Shown: one piece after another, positions 55,560 through 64,000 of the stretch
Numbering within the stretch: the first letter of the stretch is position 1
How the letters are laid out: the number at the start of each line of letters is the position of its first letter
Source of the DNA: Prionace glauca
Taxonomy: Eukaryota; Chordata; Chondrichthyes; Carcharhiniformes; Carcharhinidae
Assembly: GCA_037974335.1 (NCBI GenBank)
Contig: CM075760.1
Span: forward strand, 50,982,119-51,046,118
Length of the DNA stretch: 64,000 nucleotides
Direction: 5' to 3'
Made by a program: the position numbers and the translations under genes
The notes under the pieces: generated by a model
The model's database searches: none
The model's input: only the letters and a program-made list of their open reading frames with translations
What the model was told of the DNA's origin: nothing

Positions 55560-56118
55560 TTACTATTTCTAGGGGGGAAAGCTGCAGCATGCTACGGTGC
55601 AGAGGGACCTGGGGGTCCTTGTGCATGAGTCGCAAAAACCCAGTCTGCAGGTGCAGCAAGTGATCAGGAAGGCGAATGGGATGCTGGCCTTTATAACGAT
55701 GGGGATAGAATATAAAAGCAGGGAGGTCTTACTGCAACTGTTCAGGGTACTGGTGAGGCCGCAGCTGGAGTACTGTGTGCAGTTTTGGTCGCCGCACTTG
55801 TGGAAGGATATTTTGGCCTTGGAGGGAATGCAGAGGAGGTTCACTAGGCTGATACCGGAGATGAGGGGGTTGAACTTTGAAGAGACGCTGAATAGACTGG
55901 GTCTGTACTCGTTGGAATTTAGAAGGATGAGGGGGGATCTTATAGAGACGCATAAGATAATGAAGGGGATGGATAGGGGAAGAGGTAGAGAGATTCTTCC
56001 CGCTCAGACAGGACAGCAGGACAAGAGGGCACAGCCTGAAGATAAGGGGGTGGGGGGCGGCAGTTTAGAATGGAATTGAGGAGGAACTTTTTCACTCAAA
56101 GGGTGGTGAATCTCTGGA
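55560..56118 (+). mobile_element. Diverged CR1-A relative, plus strand
   Basis: It encodes MQRDLGVLVHESQKPSLQVQ and VRPQLEYCVQFWSPHLWKD, then RRFTRLIPEMRGLNFEETLN. A frame slip near KGMDRGRG (55976) follows. It stops at 'gtgaatctctggaatt' without the 3' UTR, replaced by SINE2 sequence. It is a sister subfamily of CR1-A. Confidence 0.88.
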
Positions 56119-56275
56119 ATTAAATTAAATTACATTAAATTGTGATTAAATCGGACCATGGCAGCAGGTGGAATTTGAATTCAATCAATAAATTTTGATT
56201 CATACTGATAGTGACGAGATAACCCTCTGATTCCCCAATGAAGGACATGTACCATCCCTACTTGGTCTCAGCAGG
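56119..56275 (+). mobile_element. SINE2 fragment, plus strand
   Basis: 'caggtggaatttgaattcaa', 'aatgaaggacatgtaccatc' and 'cctacttggtctcagcagg' follow the middle of a second elasmobranch SINE family as I recall it. Related pieces lie at 9978-10065 and 58030-58500. Confidence 0.6.
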
Positions 56276-57710
56276 GTGTAACTCAAGATGGACCGCCATA
56301 TATATAACTGGGCAATGCTTTCTGAGATGCCCTAACACACCACTCAGCTGAAAAGGAATTAAGCACAGGAAATAAATGTTGTTCTTTCCAGGGACCCCCA
56401 CGTCCCATGGAAGAATAAAGTGAAATAAAACACCAGCCTACATATTTATGCAGTATCAGATATATCACCTCTCTGAATCAACTCTCACAATCTGCCTGTA
56501 TTTATTTCTATCCATCCATCACAATGTATTGTTGGGTTGGAGAGATCATCATTGTTACTAACAAGGTGCCAGAGAATCTGGGTAGCTTTCTTTTCCAATG
56601 AAATGGGAAGCATTCATATAGGTTCACAGCTTTAAAAAATAATAATTAAGTTGCCTCGAGTTGTTGCTGGGCAGATTTGTTTATAAATAGGCTCTATTGA
56701 CAATGCTAAGAGTTTGAAGTTGGCTTGCAGCCAACTGTTCAGTACTGAGGAAACAGATCTTTGACTTACTGAACAAATACCATCAGATGCTTCCTGTAAA
56801 TATCTTCGGGCAGTTGGCAGCAGGTTGGACTGCTGCCAAATACTGCGTGGGACAGATTAACGTGAATATGTAAGGATTAAAAGGGACTTATCCAGTTATA
56901 CAATAAATGCTTGATTCCCATAATAAAGAAAGGTTTTTAAATGGTATTCCTTCCAAGCAAATATTTTAAAGGGCTGCACTGTGATTAAATAGTATGGGGA
57001 ACGAGTAAATTGGCCAGATGCTATTTCATTTGTATAACTTTCAAATAAATGTCCATCCAACAATTAAAGCCACTTTGTGAGTAACTTCATGATCTGCAAG
57101 GAAGAGATTTGACCTCCCCACCCCCTCAGTCCAATGAGATCAGTGCAATGGCCCCAAAATGAAAATAATTAAAAGTAAATTAAAATCATACAATTGTCTT
57201 GAAAAGCGCGGATACCTGGAATATTCTAAGCATTCTGCACCTCTTTAAAAAGAAACCTCTCTTATCCCTGATCAGCACCATGTTCTGTTGTCCAGCACAA
57301 TCTGATTTCGATTATTTAACAGTCGCTCTCATAGCTGCCAATGAGTGAAGAAACGGCCTGGTTTAGTGGAAGACAAAACATTTATTTTTGTGATATTGTG
57401 CAATATGCCACAAAGTCCTAATGTCCTGAGTTTCCACTACCAGTGAATGTTCTACAGCCGGTGGCCAATAAAATGAGCAGCAATGATTTGGATGTTGACA
57501 AAGAACTTTCCTGATCACCGTGTCCATTCGGATTCTATAAATCCTCTGTCAAAGGTTGATTGATGTCGATGTCATGTTTCCCTGTCAGCTCAATTAATTA
57601 TAAGTCCACCAGTTTTCTTTCAGTGTTAATTTTCACAGGAAAAAGGAGCCGTTGGGGAAATCTAACGTATAATATTGCATCACATGAGGATTGTCCTTTT
57701 TGAATTAATT
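56276..57710. other. No feature recognised
   Basis: About 1.4 kb of AT-rich sequence without a convincing gene, tRNA or known repeat. Confidence 0.4.
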
Positions 57711-58015
57711 TGTGGATGGCACAGTGGCATATATGTTAGGGTTTCTGCCTCAAAGGGCCAGGGACCCGGGTTCAACTCCCGGTTTGGGTCTGTCTGTGTG
57801 GAGTCTGCATATTCTCCAATTGCCTGCTCATTTACTCACATTGTTCAAGGATATGCCGCATAGGTTGATCCACTAATTGATGAATTGTCCAATCGTGTCA
57901 GGAGAATTTGCAGGGAATATACGTGGGGTGATGGGGATAGACTTAGGTGGGAATGTTGTGGGTTTGGGCCTGATAGGCCAAAAGGCCTTCTTCTGCTCTG
58001 TAATGATTCTATGGA
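57711..58015 (+). mobile_element. SINE, nearly complete, plus strand
   Basis: The tRNA-like head 'gatggcacagtggcatatat' has a B box 'gggttcaactcccgg' at 57769-57783. The body contains 'gtgtggagtctgcatattct' and 'gataggccaaaaggccttct', and the terminal 'taatgattctatgga' is a CR1-like tail. Confidence 0.85.
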
Positions 58016-58029
58016 CATGGGCACCTTTG

Positions 58030-58500
58030 ACTGTTCAGAATTTATTGCCTACTTCTTGTCCGAAGGCAGTGAGAGCCAATCACATTGCTGTGGCTCTTGG
58101 ATCATGATGTGGGTATGCCGGCGTTGGACTGGCGTAAACACAGTAAAAAGTCTGACAACACCAGGTTTTAGTCCAACCGATTTATTTGATAATATTCTCA
58201 CAAGCTTTCGAGGGGGCTGCCTCTTCGTCAGGTGCATAGGCCAGACCAGGTAAGGACGGCAGATTCCCTTCTCTAAAATACATTAGTGAAGCAGGTAGGT
58301 TTTTACACAATCGACAATGATATCTTGACCGTAAGTGAATTCTTATTTCCAAACACTTTTTTTACTGAATTTAAATCCCACCATCTGTGGTGGTTGGATT
58401 CGAAGTCGGGTCCTGAGAACATTAGTTAAGTTTGTGCATTAATTGCCTCGCGATAACATTAGGCCATTTCTTCCCTCCTTCTTGTATCCAGTCCCAAATT
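58030..58500 (-). mobile_element. SINE2, minus strand, split by another repeat
   Basis: 'ggcagtgagagccaatcaca' at 58064 is followed, after an insert at 58104-58243, by 'ccagaccaggtaaggacggc' and 'gtggttggattcgaagtcgg'. Read on the minus strand these are consecutive parts of SINE2, the last being its decayed tRNA-like B box. Confidence 0.7.
58104..58243 (+). repeat. Dispersed repeat inserted into SINE2
   Basis: 'gatgtgggtatgccggcgtt', 'gtctgacaacaccaggtttt' and 'gctttcgagggggctgcctc' match a very common shark repeat as I recall it. Its class is unknown to me. SINE2 phrases continue directly on both sides. Confidence 0.7.
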
Positions 58501-58607
58501 ACAGTGACAGCTACCCACACCTGAAATAAAATTATTTCAGCAATTAGTTACATAAATCGTTAATAATTCTACAAATGGATTATATTTTTGCTGCAATGTG
58601 CAAATCA

Positions 58608-58890
58608 AAGAACAAAGAACAAGAACAAAGAACAACACAGCACAAGAAACAGGCCCTTCGGCCCAACGAGCTCGCGCCGCCGTCCCATTGTCAGTGACCT
58701 ATTCATGATTTTAGTCTATGCCTAATGTGCGAGGATCAGGGAGGTCCAATATAGGGACAATTTGTTACCCAATCAATCAGCCTAAAAGCACATTTTTGGG
58801 ATGTGGGAGGAAACCGGAGCACCCGGAAGAAACCCACGCAACCACGGGAAGAACGCGCAAACTCTTACGGACACTGGCGTTTTTACCCTG
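58608..58890 (-). mobile_element. SINE with LINE B-type tail, minus strand
   Basis: The plus strand starts with AAAGAACA repeats (complement of TTTGTTCT), then 'caggcccttcggcccaacg', 'gacaatttgttacccaatc' and 'ggtgctccgg' complement. It is the free-standing counterpart of the SINE inside the LINE B 3' UTRs. Confidence 0.88.
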
Positions 58891-59109
58891 ATAAAGTCAT
58901 GTCATCTTCTTTATGTCTATTCTCTTGTGAAAGGGGGTGCAGAATTAAGGGACTTGAATTACAATCAAATTGTTTTTTTCTCTATATCAGAGGCTCAAAT
59001 ATAATTTCACCTTTTGGAGTGGCAGAGACGTTCCAATGGATCTCACTCTTTCTGCCTCAGTGTTAGTTTGTCTGTTGAATATTCCAGTGTCAGCAATCAA
59101 TTCACTGGG

Positions 59110-59445
59110 AATAATCCTCGGTGTTTTTTGATATATTTTATTGATTTATTATTACCACACATATTAGTACACAGTCTTGCGCACTATACAGACGGAGCAT
59201 ACCGTGCATAGAGAAGAAGGGGAGAGAGTGGAGAATATTATGTTGCAGTCATAGCTCGGGTCTAGAAAAATATCAATTTAATGCGAGGTAGATCCATTCA
59301 AAAATCTGATTGCAGCTGTAAAGAAATTGTTTCTGAGTCGGTTTGTATTGTTTTTAGACTTTGTTTTTTACCTAGTTCCCGATGGCAAAAGGTGAGAGAG
59401 TGTGTCCGGGGTGAGGTGTGTTTTCTTTTCATAGTTTTTTTTTAA
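59110..59445 (-). mobile_element. Probable LINE 3' fragment, minus strand
   Basis: 'cagtcttgcgcactataca', 'agaagaaggggagagagtg' and 'ccattcaaaaatctgattgc' follow the order of another elasmobranch repeat I remember as the complement of a Rex1/L2-like LINE 3' region. The assignment is from memory only. Confidence 0.45.
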
Positions 59446-59684
59446 AGTGTCGAATCGGAGGTTGTGTTGACTCAGCCAGAGGCAGAAACCGGGCATCCCT
59501 GAGACTGAGCTGTAAAGACAAAGTGTTCAATATGGTCAGCAACTGGATGGTCTGGGTCCGACCCGTCCCTGATAGTGTTTATAGTCTCTCCTTCAGTATG
59601 ATAGTCTTGGATTAACCCACAATTCCTCCGCCCCAGAGATTCAGAATCAATTTATTCCACCCAAAGACGCTTAAAACAACGTAA

Positions 59685-59835
59685 AGAGAAAATGCTGGAC
59701 AGTCTCAGGACATCTGGACTCGAAACGTCAGCTGTTCCCTCTCCTTACAAATATTGCCATGCCTGCTGAGATTTTCCAGCATTTTCTCTTTGGGTTTGAA
59801 TTCCAGAATCCACAGAATTGTTTTTATACTTCAAA
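59685..59835. repeat. Dispersed repeat with inverted ends
   Basis: 'agagaaaatgctgga' at 59686-59700 and its complement 'tccagcattttctct' at about 59778-59792 enclose 'cgaaacgtcagctgttcc'. It is related to the fragments at 9896 and 10275. Confidence 0.65.
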
Positions 59836-60097
59836 CAACATCTTCTCTTGGCAAATAACTATAAACCGAGTATTCCTATCTTTCCCCTGTCTGTCCTACA
59901 CAGACTCCAGTTCCATGTGATGAAAATAACCCTTCACCACCACTGAAATATCCGAGAAAGCCACCCAGTTGTATTAAAGCGGCAGTGGAAAGTCACCCAT
60001 CCAGAGGGCAGGTTTCAGCAAGGTGGTTCACAATCACCAATTAATGTTAGCTTTGTCAGTGAAGCTCGCATCCAGAGATTCAATAAAATCAATGTAA

Positions 60098-60180
60098 ATT
60101 GCTGCAGATTCCGGAAATCTAAAACTAAAACAGCAACAGTGCTACTCAGCATCTCAATGGGTATCATCAGAGAGAGAGAA
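60098..60180 (+). repeat. Dispersed 'TTGCTGCAGATTCCGGAA' repeat fragment
   Basis: 'aattgctgcagattccgg' and 'aaaactaaaacagcaacag', then a decayed 'gctactcagcatctc', parallel the repeat at 9896-9975. Confidence 0.5.
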
Positions 60181-60535
60181 CCAGATTCGTATTTAACATC
60201 AATGCCAGGATGTCAAATCTCTTGATATAATTATGAACAGCAAATCTGTTCTGTCCAATGTCCGACCCAAAACCTCATTTGTCAAATAAAATCGCAAATT
60301 TGTTGGCCATTTATCATAACCGGGTTTGTGGGAGTTTGTGGTACGTAACTTACCTGGTTAGTTACAACATGAGAACAGCGAGTAAATTCAGCAAAGGTAC
60401 CTCAGTGAGTTTTAATAACTTTGGGGCGACATGAGGTCGGGTAAAATGTTCTATACATTCAAATTTCCCCATAATTTGTAATACTTTGGAATCGCTGAGA
60501 TTAATGTGAATATAATCACTGCTCTGCCTGATCAT

Positions 60536-61005
60536 AGAAGCATAAAATCATATAATCCCTACAGTTCAACATGGTCATTCGGTCCAATAACTCTGCAGCG
60601 GGCTCTCCAGCACAGCATCCTACCTAGGCAAGCTTTCATCCGATCCCGGCAACCACACATATTCACAGGCTAATCCCCCGAACCTACACATTATTGGACA
60701 CTAACAGGAAATTTAGCATAGACAATTTACATTGGGCCTGGGAAGGATGCTCTGCCGGATAGCAGACTTGATGAACCGAATGGTCTCCTTCTGCACTGTA
60801 GCGATTCTATGATTCTACTTTGCACATCATTGGGCGCTAAGGGGCAATTTATCACAGCCAATCCACCTAACCTGCACATCCTGGGACTGTGGAAGGAAAC
60901 TGGAGCACTCGGAGGGAACTCACATGGATATGGATAGAATGTGAAAACCACACACAGTCACCCAATGTTAGAATCGAACCCGCTTCCCTGTCGCCTGTGA
61001 GGGAG
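60536..61005 (-). mobile_element. SINE, minus strand, with an opposite SINE tail inside
   Basis: The minus-strand SINE runs from its tail (60536) to a decayed tRNA head with B box complement 'gaatcgaacccgc' near 60972. At about 60728-60815 the plus strand reads a SINE 3' end ('gaaccgaatggtctccttc', 'gcgattctatgattct'). The body therefore holds a second, opposite tail, either an insertion or a chimera. Confidence 0.75.
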
Positions 61006-61787
61006 CAAAAACAATTGTATCTCTTCGTGATAACCACATTTTTTATTCTTCCCTCGTGTGTGTGTGATCACTATTTGTGAAAGAATATTTCAGACATCAG
61101 ATCTGTTTTTTTTATTTAACTTGTCGAGTTTAAACAGATTAAATCCTCAATCAGATTAACATTCAGTGGAATATCAGCCTGTTCACAGATACTTTATTAA
61201 TTGTGACATCAGAACTTTCAGAACTAATTCTGAAATGAAATGTCTTATTTTATTGTAGTTAAGTACAGCCGGAGTTATGAATGTTCAAAAAGTTCTATTC
61301 ATATGTTATTTTATTCAGTTTTATTCAACTGTTAAAATTCTTAAAATAAATCGCTATTTTGAGTTGAAACTGATCAATAAGTGACGGTTTATCTGGTTTT
61401 TCTGTCATGAACATTTCATTGTAAACAGTGAGGTATTTATGTAAATAAATACAAGAATTGTAATTCCAAATGAGATTGTTGACTGACAAAAACACAACAA
61501 ATATTTCCCCACCAACGCAACACAGAAATAGAGAGAACCATGCAAATCAATCAACGGATTCCAGTAATGGTTGTTTTTCAACATTATTTATTCATCAGTT
61601 ATGTGAGGAAAAATATCATGATGATATCTATGTTCAGAATTAGGAAATAATCCCTCTGATCCCGAAATGTAATGACACAGAAAACACAGAACATCTCCTG
61701 TGTTTCATCTCTTTCTCTGTCTTTCTCCTGTCTGGTTCTGCGTCTTGTCTCTCCACGATGGTTCATCGTCTTCACTCCACAGCAAAA
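61006..61787. other. No feature recognised
   Basis: AT-rich stretch without recognised content. Confidence 0.4.
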
Positions 61788-61862
61788 GAACATAAGAACG
61801 TAAGGAATGGGAGCAGGAGTAGGCCATCTAGCCCCTCGAGCCTGCCCCGGGCTCGATAAAAT
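61788..61862 (-). mobile_element. CR1-A tail, 75 bases, minus strand
   Basis: 'aagaacataagaacgtaagg' with 'gagcaggagtaggccatct' and 'cctcgagcctgccccg' is the very end of CR1-A, the shortest copy of that family in the window. Confidence 0.88.
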
Positions 61863-62599
61863 CAATGTTTGCCCAATGTATTCTCTCAGCCACAGGTACA
61901 GGTTTCTAACAGAATATAATTCAATAAATTGGAATCCATGACTGAGATTTACTCTAAAAGATCTCTTGAGAAATCAATGATCTTGAAATGCTTGAAACAT
62001 TTTCTTCTGCACCTAACCTCGGTTCCACCTGGTGATAAGGATTCAATGTGGAATCTTTCCCTATATTTAGCCGGTGTTGTCCCTGTCCTTGGAGTATTTG
62101 ACTGGACAGAGTAGAGGAATATTTACTCTGCGTCTGAACTCATTGTTCCTGGTTTATGAATGGTTGATATCTCTTTGTCAGGGAAGATTTAATCCGTATC
62201 GAATCTCTGCTGTACCTAGCCTGGGTGTGTTTTGTGGAACTGTGTGGACGGCTCTTTCTCCTATACCTAACACTAATTTAAACCTGCCTCCTGGATCTCG
62301 GAAGGAAGAGTGCAGGAGAGCTTTTACATAGAAGAGTGTCCATGCTCTTTCTGCCTTAATTTTGTTTGAACAGATTTATAGACGGAGTTTCACTCTGTTT
62401 ATAGACAGTATAATGTTGTAAGAACGTTTGAATTGGATAGTTTAGAGGGAGATTCTCTTTGCATCTCACTCATGCTATTCTGATTTAGGAGTTATTAATT
62501 TGCCAGTACAGAGGGGACTTTGCATTCTGCAGCGAACCCCATGTTACTCCTGTCCTGTAAGATTTTGATGGGAGAGTCGGCCGTCTTTACAAATTTCAT
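61863..62599. other. No feature recognised
   Basis: No gene or named repeat seen. Confidence 0.4.
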
Positions 62600-62960
62600 G
62601 GGGATTGAACCAGTATCTTTATATTACAGTAAATGTACCCTGTGTCAGCTCGTATTATGAGCCATGCCTTCGTTTATTTTCCACTGGACCCTAACTCTTT
62701 CTACCTTGCATGTAGAATGTTATGTTGTCTGTCTTTGCACATAGTAAATTGGATATATTATCTGTCTGTACTAAATACGACGCTGTCCCTGCTTATATTA
62801 TATGTCACCATGTTTCTGTTTATATTAAACTAGACATTATCTCTGTTTATATTAATTTAGATCTCTCTCTGTTTGTATCAAAGTAGATGTAATCTTATTT
62901 CTGCAATTGTCCATATCCGCGTTTATATTGTATTAGTTTTTACTCAGTTTTTACTGCACT
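62600..62960 (+). repeat. 27-bp-periodic dispersed repeat, plus orientation
   Basis: GTTTATATTA-type words start at 62791, 62818, 62845 and 62871, a spacing of 26-27 bases, and weaker units flank them. Confidence 0.75.
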
Positions 62961-63279
62961 GGTCAATGCCAGTAATGATTAAAGTGGCTGGGAGAACACA
63001 ATTCTCTGCATCCTTCTGCAAGGACAAACCGTGTGAGGTTTTGGACACTGGAAAAGAAATCTGAAATCTACTTCTGCTGGCTGCAGTGAAAGTGGATATC
63101 AAGTCCTGTGTAGCATGTACTGTCAATGAAGAACAAAAAAACAAAGAAAATTACAGCACAATAAAATACTGGTGATCCAATACTGCCCGTTTCTGGATCT
63201 TGCCTGATAGCAATCTTTTTTATCCCAACATATTATCTCTTCATCTCACAAAACCGTGGAGTAAAACAAACATAATTCA

Positions 63280-63470
63280 AAGAGAGGCATAGTTAAGTGC
63301 AGGAACAAAATTGCCACAGTGAAATATATACACAGGGTGTGTATCAAATATTACATAACCAGAGAGAATGCCGTGTGCAATGTAAACTGAGCTCTGGTCT
63401 AGCAGAGTATTAACAGAGCCAGGCTGTATTTTAATATAAACAGGGGCCTGCTTCAAGAAAATAGTAATGA
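63280..63470 (-). repeat. 27-bp-periodic dispersed repeat, minus orientation
   Basis: 'ttaatataaacaggggcct' and 'gtgcaatgtaaactgagctc' are reverse complements of the plus-orientation unit. Confidence 0.6.
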
Positions 63471-63809
63471 GTTAGTGCCGAGTGCCATGTGGGGATGGTC
63501 AAATGCCAAATTCCAATGAGACCCATATCCCGTGAAAGAAACATTTTTAAAAATAACAGTGTCAAGGAAAATAAAACTGAGACAGTATCTCGCACGGTTT
63601 TACTGTTATAGGAGCTTCTTAGACATGAACTGAGACAGTGCTGAGTAATTACTGACACTGGACCGAATAAGGAGAATATAAAAAAAAGTCCAAAAAGATA
63701 ATAATTATTTTCACGAATTACCATCCATTTGCAATTTAATAATTCCATTCACCAGATCTCATTCATATATAATGATGAGTATATTTAAAATTACTCTATG
63801 ATAGGAAAG

Positions 63810-64000
63810 CGACGTTGTCTAGGCCCCCATTCATTCCCCATTGCTAATTGCATTCAGTAAGCTGGTGGTGAGCCGCCTTATTCAATTGCTGCAGAACCTG
63901 CAGTGTAGGCACACCAACAGTGCTCTTAGGGAGGGTGTTCCTGGACTCCGACGCAGCGTAAGTAAAGGAGTGGCCCAAGTGATGTTAGTGAGTTACTTGG
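63810..64000 (-). mobile_element. LINE X 3' end, minus strand, cut by window end
   Basis: 'aagctggtggtgagccgcc', 'caattgctgcagaacctgc' and 'caacagtgctcttagggagg' match the start of the 54745-55455 copy. It runs off the window. Confidence 0.8.

Noticed and set aside
57765-57790. A tRNA B box with possible tRNA gene
   Set aside because: It belongs to the head of the SINE at 57711-58015, and no cloverleaf or anticodon arm can be drawn.
1-64000. Retroviruses, LTR elements, Polintons or DNA transposons
   Set aside because: No paired long terminal repeats, gag, protease, envelope, capsid, integrase or transposase signature was noticed. All reverse transcriptase hits have CR1-clade or other non-LTR motifs.
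1-64000. A new defence, toxin or signalling gene cluster
   Set aside because: Apart from the one receptor exon and the tRNAs, every open frame of appreciable length is explained by LINE sequence or low complexity.

Overview
The window looks like nuclear DNA of a cartilaginous fish, most likely a shark. Three things suggest this: a vertebrate GPR139-like receptor exon with a normal splice acceptor, vertebrate cytosolic tRNA genes, and a repeat load dominated by CR1-type LINEs and tRNA-headed SINEs whose 3' ends match elasmobranch repeats as I remember them. Only one ordinary protein-coding exon is visible. Almost everything else is retroposons, tandem repeats and tRNA loci. I saw no retrovirus, LTR element, Polinton, CRISPR array or toxin gene. 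Family names CR1-A, B, C, D, 'LINE X' and 'SINE2' are working labels for this window. Most edges of old repeats are good to roughly 10-30 bases.

Layout. 1-3416: a degenerate ~89-bp tandem repeat split by a SINE, then a CR1-A LINE on the minus strand head-to-head with a plus-strand CR1 3' end. 3677-4579: the receptor exon. 5.9-18.6 kb: a tRNA neighbourhood with Glu, Lys, Thr, Val, Asn and Gly loci plus Glu, Val and Leu relics. It is built partly by local duplication: a Val-Glu block occurs twice and its Glu half a third time, an Asn block occurs twice, and a ~490-bp segment recurs in inverted orientation 8 kb away.

19.2-30.9 kb: a CR1-A element with three tandem 199-bp 5' monomers, ORF1 (CxxC motifs plus SGNH-type esterase) and ORF2 (endonuclease plus reverse transcriptase). 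It is followed by two more ORF2 copies joined by a 52-54-bp minisatellite. The minisatellite-LINE junction is the same twice, which indicates tandem duplication rather than separate insertions. Two antisense CR1-A fragments lie inside this array.

31-47 kb: old CR1 and LINE X relics, SINEs, an 84-bp minisatellite, CA/GT tracts, and several copies of a repeat with internal 27-bp periodicity in both orientations. 47.8-54.1 kb: a Russian-doll cluster in which one LINE B is split by a second LINE B, itself split by a CR1-A. Both LINE B copies carry a SINE in their 3' UTR. 54.1-64 kb: LINE X, CR1 and SINE pieces between stretches where I see nothing.

How the parts relate: the tRNA genes and the receptor are the only plausible host genes. 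The LINE families encode the retrotransposition machinery. The SINEs end in sequence like that of the CR1 3' tails, consistent with SINE mobilisation by CR1 enzymes.
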